A DNA stretch of 64,000 nt from Solitalea longa (GTDB lineage Bacteria > Bacteroidota > Bacteroidia > Sphingobacteriales > Sphingobacteriaceae), in the NCBI RefSeq assembly GCF_002920915.1, contig NZ_PQVF01000002.1, forward strand, positions 248,375 through 312,374, written 5' to 3'. Position 1 is the first letter of the stretch; each line of letters opens with the position of its first letter. Below the pieces are notes generated by a model, which was given only the letters and a program-made list of their open reading frames with translations, ran no database searches and was not told the DNA's origin. Shown piece by piece: positions 36,946-44,470 of this stretch. Made by a program: the position numbers and the translations under genes.

Positions 36946-37302
36946 ATGAGCAAAATATTTCATTTATCAACCTGCAGTACCTGTAGTAAGATCATAAAAC
37001 AAGCTGAAGAAGCAGGAATTAAGTTTGAAAAGCAGGACATTAAAACAGAGCAAATTTCAGCAGCAGAACTTGAAGCAATGATGAAGCTGGCTGGCTCTTA
37101 CGAGGCCTTATTCAGTCGCCGCTCGCAAAAGTTCAGACCAATGGGTTTACACGAAAAAAATCTGACTGAGAATGATTATAAAGAATTGATCCTTCAGGAA
37201 TATACTTTCCTAAAACGTCCGGTAGTAATTTCGGGAGAAAAGATCTTTGTAGGCAACAGCCCGAAAGTGGTAGAAGAAATGGTTGAAAAATTAAAACAAT
37301 AG
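36946..37302 (+). CDS. ArsC/Spx-family thioredoxin-fold protein
   Basis: A 118-residue protein with the CXXC motif C10-S-T-C13 at the start of a thioredoxin-like fold, followed by FEKQDIKTEQISAAELEAMMKLAG and the typical KRPVVISGEKIFVGNSP. Arsenate reductases of the ArsC type use a Cys at this spot; Spx/MgsR regulators share the fold. The second Cys, and the lack of ars genes nearby, make a redox or stress role at least as likely as arsenate reduction. It lies 33 bases after the dehydrogenase gene. Confidence 0.88.
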   Translation: MSKIFHLSTCSTCSKIIKQAEEAGIKFEKQDIKTEQISAAELEAMMKLAGSYEALFSRRSQKFRPMGLHEKNLTENDYKELILQEYTFLKRPVVISGEKIFVGNSPKVVEEMVEKLKQ

Positions 37303-37344
37303 ACCATAATCCAGTGGACCATGGTCTATTGACTATGGTCTATT
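37298..37344. terminator. Imperfect multi-hairpin between convergent genes
   Basis: Outer arms AATAGACCATA (37298-37308) and TATGGTCTATT (37334-37344) enclose a third copy of the word ATGGTCTA (37321-37328), so two different hairpins are possible. It sits between the stops of the ArsC-like gene and carA. Confidence 0.55.
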
Positions 37345-38437
37345 TCAACATCGACACAAAATCATCGAATAAATAACGTGAATCATGCGGACCTGGAGAA
37401 GACTCTGGGTGATATTGAACAGAAAATGCTTTCTTTCCTTTAACTCTGATTCCTTCAATGGTACCATCGTTTAAGTTTACGTGCGTAATTTCTACTTTAT
37501 CTGATGCTTTCACCTCTTCAGGTTTCACAGCAAAACCATGATTCTGAGAAGTTACCTCACAATGATTTTTGATCACATTTTTAACCGGGTGATTTAAACC
37601 GCGGTGACCGTTTTTCATTTTGTAGGTTGAAATGCCATTTGCTTGCGCCAGCATTTGGTGACCTAAGCAAATACCGAACATTGGTTTTTCGGCAGCAATA
37701 ATTTGCTTAACGGTTTCAACTCCGTAAGGCATTGCTCCCGGATCGCCCGGACCGTTGGAAATGAAATAACCATGAGGATTCCATTGTTCCATTTCGGCAA
37801 ACGTAGTTTTTGCAGGGAATACTTTACAGTAAACACCACGTTCATCGAAATTGCGCAGGATATTTTTCTTTACCCCTAAATCAAGAACAGCTACACGGAA
37901 TGAAGCTTCCGGATCACCATAGAAATAAGGCTCTTTGGTACTTACTTCCGAAGAAAGCTCTAAACCTTCCATAGAAGGAACTTCTTTCAATTTCTTTTTC
38001 AACTCTTCGATATCAAGAGTTTCAGAAGAAATAATTCCGTTCATTGCACCTTTATCACGAATATGACGAACCAACTGGCGGGTATCCACATTGCTGATCG
38101 CCACAACATTTTCATTCAGATAGTATTCCTGAATTGATTCGTCAGCCATTTTACGTGAGTAATTCGACGTAAAATTTTTACAAACCAATCCGGCAATTTT
38201 TACCGAGTCAGATTCAACTTCATTGTCACTGATACCATAGTTACCAATATGTGCATTGGTTGTTACCATGATCTGCCGATAATAAGAAGGATCTGTGAAA
38301 ATTTCTTGATAACCGGTCATTCCGGTGTTAAAACAAATCTCGCCGGTGGTAGTTCCAATCTTACCGGCTGCTTTTCCGTGGAAAACTGTACCATCTTCGA
38401 GCAACAGTACAGCAGGGATTTTCTCGAACGTGCTCAT
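37340..38437 (-). CDS. carA: Carbamoyl-phosphate synthase small (glutaminase) subunit
   Basis: A 365-residue glutamine amidotransferase subunit that supplies ammonia to CarB for carbamoyl phosphate, used in arginine and pyrimidine synthesis. The N-terminal CarA domain shows FNTGMTGYQEIFTDPSY. The class I amidotransferase part has the nucleophile Cys in FGICLGHQMLAQA and the His-Glu pair in QYHPESSPGPHD. Length is normal. carB is not next to it in this window. A -7 box lies only 7 bases before the ATG. Confidence 0.96.
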   Translation of the reverse strand: MSTFEKIPAVLLLEDGTVFHGKAAGKIGTTTGEICFNTGMTGYQEIFTDPSYYRQIMVTTNAHIGNYGISDNEVESDSVKIAGLVCKNFTSNYSRKMADESIQEYYLNENVVAISNVDTRQLVRHIRDKGAMNGIISSETLDIEELKKKLKEVPSMEGLELSSEVSTKEPYFYGDPEASFRVAVLDLGVKKNILRNFDERGVYCKVFPAKTTFAEMEQWNPHGYFISNGPGDPGAMPYGVETVKQIIAAEKPMFGICLGHQMLAQANGISTYKMKNGHRGLNHPVKNVIKNHCEVTSQNHGFAVKPEEVKASDKVEITHVNLNDGTIEGIRVKGKKAFSVQYHPESSPGPHDSRYLFDDFVSMLK

Positions 38438-38441
38438 TAAG

Positions 38442-38472
38442 TTGCAAAGGTAGAAAAAATCAGGTATTTTCG
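38442..38472 (+). promoter_or_regulatory. Promoter of panB, overlapping the carA promoter
   Basis: TTG (38442-38444), 20-base spacer, TATTTTCG (38465-38472; one mismatch). The TTG shares a base with the carA -7 box on the other strand, so the two divergent promoters would compete for polymerase. Confidence 0.45.
38444..38452 (-). promoter_or_regulatory. -7 box of carA, 7 bases from the start
   Basis: On the minus strand TACCTTTGC, a perfect TAnnTTTG match. The G is 7 bases before the ATG at 38437. No TTG is seen 18-20 bases upstream. Confidence 0.5.
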
Positions 38473-38498
38473 CCTGCTTTTATTCAAAATTCCACAAA

Positions 38499-39314
38499 AT
38501 GTCAGTCAATACCGAAATCCGTAGAATTACTACCAACACCGTTCAGGAAATGAAGCTGAATGGAGAGAAGATATCCATGCTAACTGCTTATGACTTTTCT
38601 ACAGCGGTAATACTGGATTCGGCGGGCATAGATGTTCTTTTGGTGGGTGATTCGGCCTCGAATGTAATGGCTGGACATGAAACTACATTGCCAATTACCC
38701 TTGATCAGATGATCTATCATGCCGCCTCAGTTGTTAGGGGAACAAAACGTGCATTGGTAGTTGTGGATCTGCCCTTTGGTTCCTACCAGGGAAATTCGAA
38801 GGAAGCACTGGCATCAGCTATTCGTATAATGAAAGAATCAGGTGCGCATGCTGTTAAACTTGAAGGTGGCTTAGAAGTAAAAGAATCAATAGAACGCATT
38901 ATCTCTGCCGGCATACCTGTTATGGGACACTTGGGCTTAACCCCACAGTCGATCTATAAGTTCGGAACCTATACTGTTAGGGCTAAAGAAGAAGCTGAAG
39001 CCAATAAATTACTCAGCGATATTCAACTTTTGGAAAAAGCAGGATGTTTTGCTGCTGTATTAGAAAAAATCCCGGCGAAACTAGCCAAAGAAGCTACCTC
39101 TTTAGTAAAAATACCAACTATTGGTATTGGTGCCGGACCAGACGTTGACGGACAAGTTTTAGTGGTTAATGATATGCTTGGCATCACCAAAGGTTTTAAA
39201 CCACGTTTCTTACGACAATACCTGAATTTATTTGAGGAAATTGGCGGAGCTGTTAAACAATACATTGCCGACGTAAAAAGTTCTGATTTCCCAAATAAGA
39301 AAGAGCAATATTAA
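38499..39314 (+). CDS. panB: 3-Methyl-2-oxobutanoate hydroxymethyltransferase
   Basis: A 271-residue TIM-barrel enzyme, the first step of pantothenate (coenzyme A) synthesis: it adds a hydroxymethyl group from methylenetetrahydrofolate to alpha-ketoisovalerate. Motifs: [29 protein letters not shown] (metal ligand Asp), [16 protein letters not shown], and [18 protein letters not shown] near the active site. Normal length. Divergent from carA, 61 bases apart. Confidence 0.96.
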   Translation: MSVNTEIRRITTNTVQEMKLNGEKISMLTAYDFSTAVILDSAGIDVLLVGDSASNVMAGHETTLPITLDQMIYHAASVVRGTKRALVVVDLPFGSYQGNSKEALASAIRIMKESGAHAVKLEGGLEVKESIERIISAGIPVMGHLGLTPQSIYKFGTYTVRAKEEAEANKLLSDIQLLEKAGCFAAVLEKIPAKLAKEATSLVKIPTIGIGAGPDVDGQVLVVNDMLGITKGFKPRFLRQYLNLFEEIGGAVKQYIADVKSSDFPNKKEQY

Positions 39315-39330
39315 AAATTACAAGTTTAGA

Positions 39331-39357
39331 AGTACAAAGTAATTTCGGCATTGTACT
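39331..39357 (+). terminator. Weak hairpin after panB
   Basis: Arms AGTACAA and TTGTACT with a 13-base loop, followed by a pyrimidine-rich stretch. It belongs to the low-complexity word repeats of this intergenic region. Confidence 0.45.
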
Positions 39358-39385
39358 TTCTTCTTCTAACTTTTAACTTTAAGTT

Positions 39386-40096
39386 ATGGGAAAGGGATTA
39401 GCAGACACCTACTCTTACAAAGATATTGAGGTACTTTATGAAGACAACCACTTGCTGGCTATAAATAAGCCGGCAGGCATTGCTGTGCAGTCAGACGAGT
39501 CGGGCGACAAGCCATTGATTGACTTTGTAAAAGATTATATAAAACACACTTACAACAAGCCTGGTGCCGCTTTTGCCGGCTTGATCCATCGACTGGACCG
39601 ACCAGTTAGCGGGGTGATCCTATTTGCCAAAACCAGCAAAGCCCTTGAACGTTTCAACAAGCTTTTTAAAGGACGTGATATTCACAAAACCTATTGGGCA
39701 ATTGTAAAAAATCAGCCACCCAAAACCGAAGACACCTTAATTAATTATTTAAAGAAAAACCCTCAAACAAATACCTCAAAAGCGTACGACAAAGAAATAG
39801 AAGGAAGCCTGCGTTGTGAGTTGAGCTATAAGATCATTGGTCGATCGGATTCATATTTCTTACTGGAGGTTAATCCTGTAACAGGCAGACACCATCAAAT
39901 TAGGGTCCAGCTATCGAATATAGGAAGCCCGATCAAAGGAGATCGGAAATATGGTTTCCAACGGTCAAACCCCGACTGGAGCATTAATCTCCATGCCCGA
40001 AAGATTATTTTTGAGCACCCTATTAAAAAAGAACCGATGGAAATTGTAGCTCCATTACCCAAAGATCCGGCCTGGCATAACTTTGGAACTAAATAA
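39386..40096 (+). CDS. RluA-family pseudouridine synthase
   Basis: A 236-residue enzyme that converts uridine to pseudouridine in rRNA or tRNA. The catalytic Asp is in the family motif GLIHRLDRPVSGVILFAKT (about residues 66-84). Preceding it is DNHLLAINKPAGIAVQ; later comes GRHHQIRVQLSNIGSPIKGDRKYG. No S4 domain precedes the core, as in RluA and RluC-short types. The target position in RNA cannot be read. Flanked by inverted copies of a 14-base word (see findings). Confidence 0.93.
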   Translation: MGKGLADTYSYKDIEVLYEDNHLLAINKPAGIAVQSDESGDKPLIDFVKDYIKHTYNKPGAAFAGLIHRLDRPVSGVILFAKTSKALERFNKLFKGRDIHKTYWAIVKNQPPKTEDTLINYLKKNPQTNTSKAYDKEIEGSLRCELSYKIIGRSDSYFLLEVNPVTGRHHQIRVQLSNIGSPIKGDRKYGFQRSNPDWSINLHARKIIFEHPIKKEPMEIVAPLPKDPAWHNFGTK

Positions 40097-40124
40097 AGGT
40101 AGAAGTACTTTTAACTTCCTACCT
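40097..40124 (+). terminator. Hairpin after the pseudouridine synthase gene
   Basis: AGGTAG-AAGT pairs with ACTT-C-CTACCT (one bulge) immediately after the stop codon. No strong T-run follows. Confidence 0.5.
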
Positions 40125-40226
40125 CGCAACACTTCATCAATCTAAAATCTTAAATCGTACTTCGTACTTTGTACTTCTAACTTTATTCGTCTATTTTCAT
40201 TAAATTCAACATACCAGAATCTATGT

Positions 40227-41522
40227 ATGTTTGAAAAACTCTTTCAGCTTTCGGCACATAACACTACTGTTAAAACTGAAATTCTTGCCGGAATTACCAC
40301 CTTTATGACCATGGCCTACATTTTGGCGGTTAATCCCGCCATTTTGGGAACTACAGGCATGGACAAGCAGGCTCTTTTTACGGCTACTGCCCTAGCAACA
40401 ATTGTGGCAACGGTAACCATGGCATTTTTGGCCAATTTACCCATTGCTGCCGCACCAGGCATGGGCCTGAATGCCTTCTTTGCGTTTACCGTGGTACAAA
40501 TTATGGGGTATAAATGGCAAATGGCCATTACTGCTGTTTTTATTGAAGGACTCGTTTTCTTAGTGCTGACCTTTTTTAATGTCCGTGAACTTATCATCAA
40601 TAGCATTCCTAAGACCTTAAAAGATGCCATTCCTGTAGGTATTGGATTGTTTATCACCTTTATTGGTTTACATAATGCCGGGCTGGTGGCCTCAAACCCT
40701 GATACGCTGGTAACACTGGGCGACATGCACAACCCGAATGTTATAGTAGGCTTAATAGGATTACTACTCACCGGAGTGTTGGTGGCCCTCAACGTAAAAT
40801 CAGCTATTTTAATTGGAATTATTATAGCCGCATTAGTCGGTATCCCTTTGGGGGTTACTCATTTACCTCAGGAGCATTGGGTTAGCCTTCCACCGTCACT
40901 GGAACCCATTTTTGCAAAATTTAATTGGAATGAGATTTTAACAACAGACATGCTGGTGGTGGTTTTAACTTTTTTGTTTGTTAATCTCTTTGATACCGTT
41001 GGAACGCTATTGGGAGTGGCTGCTAAAGCTGGGTTAATAGATGCAAACGGAAACTTCCCTAAAGTTAAACAGGCATTATTTGCCGATGCATTTGGAACAA
41101 CAGTAGGAGCTGTATTAGGAACAAGTACCGTTACTGCCTATGTCGAAAGTGCATCCGGGGTAGCCGCCGGTGGGCGTACAGGGCTTACTGCATTGAGCAC
41201 CAGTGGAATGTTTGTAATTGCTTTATTTTTTGCCCCGGTATTTCTTATGGTTCCTTCTTCGGCTACAGCTCCGGCCCTGATCATTGTGGGCTTATTCATG
41301 GTCTCGTCAATTGCAGCCATAAATTTCTCCGATTTTACAGAAGCAATTCCTGCCTTTATGACCATGGTAATGATGCCTTTTACCTACAGCATTGCCGAAG
41401 GTATAGTTTTCGGAATGATCTCATTTGTATTTATTAAGCTTTTCACAGGCAAGGCTTCACAAATAAGTATCACCGTCTACATTATCGCCACCCTGTTTCT
41501 TATAAAGCTTTTTTGGGCATAA
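40227..41522 (+). CDS. NCS2-family purine permease (AzgA type)
   Basis: A 431-residue transporter with about twelve to fourteen helices. The AzgA/adenine-guanine-hypoxanthine group shows TEILAGITTFMTMAYILAVNPAILG at the start, AAAPGMGLNAFFAFTVV, and FLFVNLFDTVGTLLGVA with conserved Asp, plus GTSTVTAYVESASGVAAGGRTGLTAL. It probably takes up purines with protons; the exact base is not determined. Single gene followed by a hairpin. Confidence 0.93.
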   Translation: MFEKLFQLSAHNTTVKTEILAGITTFMTMAYILAVNPAILGTTGMDKQALFTATALATIVATVTMAFLANLPIAAAPGMGLNAFFAFTVVQIMGYKWQMAITAVFIEGLVFLVLTFFNVRELIINSIPKTLKDAIPVGIGLFITFIGLHNAGLVASNPDTLVTLGDMHNPNVIVGLIGLLLTGVLVALNVKSAILIGIIIAALVGIPLGVTHLPQEHWVSLPPSLEPIFAKFNWNEILTTDMLVVVLTFLFVNLFDTVGTLLGVAAKAGLIDANGNFPKVKQALFADAFGTTVGAVLGTSTVTAYVESASGVAAGGRTGLTALSTSGMFVIALFFAPVFLMVPSSATAPALIIVGLFMVSSIAAINFSDFTEAIPAFMTMVMMPFTYSIAEGIVFGMISFVFIKLFTGKASQISITVYIIATLFLIKLFWA

Positions 41523-41526
41523 AAAA

Positions 41527-41550
41527 GCAGCATCAGAATACCAATGCTGC
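41527..41550 (+). terminator. Hairpin after the NCS2 permease gene
   Basis: Arms GCAGCAT and ATGCTGC with a 10-base loop, directly after the stop codon. The following T-content is modest. Confidence 0.6.
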
Positions 41551-41713
41551 TCTCTAAATTTCTTATTTGTCTACTTCCTTTTTAAAGAACCTGTTTTTTT
41601 AATTTTAGTACAATTGTTTTCTTCATAAATGGACTGTTTTCTTTAATAAATAGGGATAGGGTAAAAGTTGACTAAAACTAATGATTAAGCCTGATTAAAA
41701 AATATATAAAACG

Positions 41714-41744
41714 ACAAACGCCGAACCTAAAGCCCGGCGTTGTC
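41714..41744 (-). terminator. Hairpin with minus-strand T-run, no clear client gene
   Basis: Arms GACA-ACGCCG (one bulged A) and CGGCGT-TGTC. Read on the minus strand it is followed by a T-rich tail. The nearest minus-strand gene (GH3) already has its own terminator at 42026-42062. Confidence 0.6.
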
Positions 41745-41798
41745 TATAAATACAACATAGTTATTATTCAATTAATACTGGGTAATTATTGTCGTCTA

Positions 41799-42014
41799 AT
41801 GGACACAACCACAGTTGAGGTCTTTATCAATAATGTTGATGAGTACTGTATTAGCAAAGTTATTATTATTAAGCTAAACCCAAACTTTAGTTCTATCAAT
41901 ATTTTCAAAAGTTATAGAGCCGTTCTATTTAAAATCGATACGAACATAATAGGTAATAGCTATAGATTGATGGAGGGATTTAAGAAGATGAGTAAAGTAA
42001 GGAAGGAAAGTTAG
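41799..42014 (+). CDS. Small hypothetical protein, possibly HMA-like
   Basis: A 71-residue frame. The start (VEVFINNVDEYCISKVIIIKLNPNF) resembles, as I recall, the small Bacteroidota proteins with a heavy-metal-associated-like ferredoxin fold ('VFKTNV' type), but the later Asp-Asp-Cys core of those proteins is missing. It may be a diverged relative or a chance frame. A/T-rich codon use. No clear promoter or terminator. Confidence 0.35.
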   Translation: MDTTTVEVFINNVDEYCISKVIIIKLNPNFSSINIFKSYRAVLFKIDTNIIGNSYRLMEGFKKMSKVRKES

Positions 42015-42025
42015 CGTAAAAACAA

Positions 42026-42062
42026 AAAAGTGGGCTTTGAGTTACTACCCAAAGCGCCACTA
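42026..42062 (-). terminator. Terminator of the susC-susD-GH3 operon
   Basis: On the minus strand AGTGG-GCTTTG pairs with CAAAG-CCCACT, followed by a long T-rich tail, starting 11 bases after the GH3 stop codon. Confidence 0.8.
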
Positions 42063-42072
42063 ACCAATTCAA

Positions 42073-44391
42073 TTAATCACTACTTGTAGTACCTTCTAAA
42101 ACTGAAATGGAGGTTTTTTGATCACCGATCTGAATCATAAATTCACCAGGTTCAGTTACACGTTTCAGATCATTATTGATGAATGATAGTCGTTCTCTGT
42201 CAATTTCAAACGAAACAGTTTTAGTTTCGCCTGGCTGAAGTGCCACTTTTTCAAATCCTCTTAAACGTTTTGCTTCAGGAGTAATTGAGGCCACTAAATC
42301 TTTAGCAAACAATAACACTGATTCTTTTCCGGCAACTTTGCCAGTATTGGTCACTTCAACAGAAACTGTAATTTTTCCGTTTTCGGCAATTTGGTTATTG
42401 CTAACTTTTAAGTTTGCATACTTAAATGTTGTATAGCTTAAACCATAACCAAACTCCCACTGAGGGTTGTATCCTGCCCACTCATCGAAAGGCAATGTTT
42501 CAGTGGTTTTATGGTAATAGTTGTGAAGGCTGTTTGAACTACGAGGATATGTATAAGGCAGTTTTCCGCTTGGATTAATTTTACCTGCCAACACATCGGC
42601 AATTACATTACCACCTTCGTTTCCTAACAAGAATGCATGAACCACAGCAGAGCTTAACGGTTCAATTTCTGCCAGTACACGCGGACGTCCTTCGGTTAAC
42701 ACAAATACAATTGGTTTTCCGGTAGCAGCAAGGGCTTTCGCCAATTCAATTTGTGATTTTGAAATATCAAGGTCACCAATATTACCAGGTGTCTCAGTAT
42801 AGCTATTTTCACCAATACATAATACAATCACATCAGCTTTTGCTGCTTTGGCAACAGCTTCGCTAATGCTTGTGGCATCAGTAAAGGATGCACCTTCGCT
42901 GTAATCAATATTGGCGGCACCGAAAGTTTTTTGAAGACCCTCGAAAATGTTATTCTTATCTGCTTCGGTAACATCGCTGTTTAAACCTTGCCAGTTACGA
43001 CTCCATCCTCCGTTTAAGGCACGCATTGATTTTGCAGCAGGACCAGTAACCAAAATCTTAGCAGTTGAAGCTAATGGAAGAATATTATTGTTGTTCTTTA
43101 ATAAAGCAACACATTCGGCAGCAACATCATAGTTAACTTTTGAATGATCCGCACTGTTAAACGCAAGGTAATCTTTAGCGTTTCCGGTTGGATTATTGAA
43201 TAAATCAACTTCAAATTTCACTCTTAATACACGTCTTACAGCATCGTCGATACGGCTCATTGGCACCTTACCTTCTTTAGCCAATTCAATTAATGCATCA
43301 CAAAAGGTATAATCGGTTGGCACCATGCTCATATCAATACCGGCATTAATGGCCATCATTACCGCCTCTTTATTGTCTTTCGCCACATGATGACGTTGGT
43401 ATAAATACTCAATATCCTGCCAATCGCTTACTGCAAAACCTTTGAAGTTAAGTTCGCCTTTTAAGATATCTGTTAATATATGTTTGTTGGCATGTACAGG
43501 TACACCGTTAATTTCACCGCTATTTACCATCACTGTTTTCGCGCCAGCCTTTACAGCTTCAGCAAACTGTGGTAAAAAATATTCACGTAATTCGCGTTCC
43601 GGAATCCATGCTGGTGTACGATCATGACCACTTAGCGGCATGCTGTAACCCATATAATGTTTTAAACAGGCAGCAACATGAAATTTATCTGTCACCAGGC
43701 TCTCTCCTTGAAAACCCTTTACCATAGCTTTACCCATTTCAGCTACCAGGTAAGGATCTTCACCAAAGGTTTCCCAAATACGTGGCCATACCTGATTGCG
43801 CCCTAAATCTAACACAGGACTGAAAGTCCATGGAGTAAACGAAGCTCTTGTTTCGTAAGCGGTTATCTCCGCAGCTTTCCTCACCATTTGCGGGTTAAAA
43901 GAGGCAGCCTGTGCAATTTGTTGAGGGAACAGCACCGAGTTGGCGGTATAGTTATTACCATGAATGGCATCGATACCATATAAAACCGGAATTTTATTAG
44001 GTGACTCAAGCGCCATTTTCTGTATGGTTTCAATAACGCCCTGCCAATTTGCAACCGTTTGTGCATCGCCACCAACATTAAGGATAGATCCTACTTTATG
44101 GGTGCGAATACATTCACTAAGTTTATCAAGATCAAGCTGATGAGGCTCTACCACTTTACCGCTTTCAGTTTTGAGCAAAATCTCGATACTAATTTGAGTC
44201 ATCTGCCCTACTTTATCTTCCAACGACATTTTAGCCAGCAACTCGTCAATCTTCTTCTCAATATCGGCAGAAGTTAAAGGAGTAGCAGCCGTTTGTGCAG
44301 GAGTGCCTTTTGTTTTTTTAGTTTGGGCATAAGCACCAGAGCAAACTGCAGCTGCTAACAGCAGCGTTAATGATACTTTATTAAATTTCAT
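42073..44391 (-). CDS. bglX: Periplasmic beta-glucosidase, GH3
   Basis: A 772-residue exported glycoside hydrolase, last gene of the SusCD operon. The signal peptide ends GAYAQ (about residue 23). The GH3 N-terminal barrel shows KVGQMTQI, YGIDAIHGNNY, CLKHYMGYSMPLSGHDRTPAWI, and FKGFAVSDWQDIEYL with the likely nucleophile Asp (about residue 323). The GH3 C-terminal domain and a fibronectin type III-like end (KVAGKESVLLFAKDLVASITPEAKRLRGFEKVALQPGETK) follow. Family members release glucose from beta-glucans or cello-oligosaccharides. With SusC/SusD this suggests a beta-glucan uptake locus; the linkage is inference. Confidence 0.94.
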   Translation of the reverse strand: MKFNKVSLTLLLAAAVCSGAYAQTKKTKGTPAQTAATPLTSADIEKKIDELLAKMSLEDKVGQMTQISIEILLKTESGKVVEPHQLDLDKLSECIRTHKVGSILNVGGDAQTVANWQGVIETIQKMALESPNKIPVLYGIDAIHGNNYTANSVLFPQQIAQAASFNPQMVRKAAEITAYETRASFTPWTFSPVLDLGRNQVWPRIWETFGEDPYLVAEMGKAMVKGFQGESLVTDKFHVAACLKHYMGYSMPLSGHDRTPAWIPERELREYFLPQFAEAVKAGAKTVMVNSGEINGVPVHANKHILTDILKGELNFKGFAVSDWQDIEYLYQRHHVAKDNKEAVMMAINAGIDMSMVPTDYTFCDALIELAKEGKVPMSRIDDAVRRVLRVKFEVDLFNNPTGNAKDYLAFNSADHSKVNYDVAAECVALLKNNNNILPLASTAKILVTGPAAKSMRALNGGWSRNWQGLNSDVTEADKNNIFEGLQKTFGAANIDYSEGASFTDATSISEAVAKAAKADVIVLCIGENSYTETPGNIGDLDISKSQIELAKALAATGKPIVFVLTEGRPRVLAEIEPLSSAVVHAFLLGNEGGNVIADVLAGKINPSGKLPYTYPRSSNSLHNYYHKTTETLPFDEWAGYNPQWEFGYGLSYTTFKYANLKVSNNQIAENGKITVSVEVTNTGKVAGKESVLLFAKDLVASITPEAKRLRGFEKVALQPGETKTVSFEIDRERLSFINNDLKRVTEPGEFMIQIGDQKTSISVLEGTTSSD

Positions 44392-44421
44392 ATTGGTTGT
44401 GTGAAGCGAAGAGGATAAATT

Positions 44422-44455
44422 AATCGGTTTACAGCCCGTAAACTGTAAACCGATT
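44422..44455 (-). promoter_or_regulatory. Hairpin between susD and the GH3 gene
   Basis: Perfect 13-base arms AATCGGTTTACAG and CTGTAAACCGATT with an 8-base loop. The T-content after it on the minus strand is weak, so partial termination or RNA end protection is more likely than a full stop. Confidence 0.6.
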
Positions 44456-44470
44456 AGAAAAATTTAGTTA

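Larger units (their letters stand above)
41523..41798. other. Intergenic stretch with two hairpins
   Basis: It contains the hairpin after the NCS2 gene (41527-41550) and a larger one (41714-41744) whose T-run lies on the minus strand. The remaining bases show no gene. Confidence 0.5.

Noticed and set aside
36946-37302. An arsenic resistance function for the ArsC-like gene
   Set aside because: No ars transporter or regulator is nearby and the CXXC pattern also fits Spx/MgsR-type proteins.
40316-40792. 158-residue frame antisense to the NCS2 permease
   Set aside because: Shadow of a hydrophobic gene; no independent promoter, domain or conservation sign.
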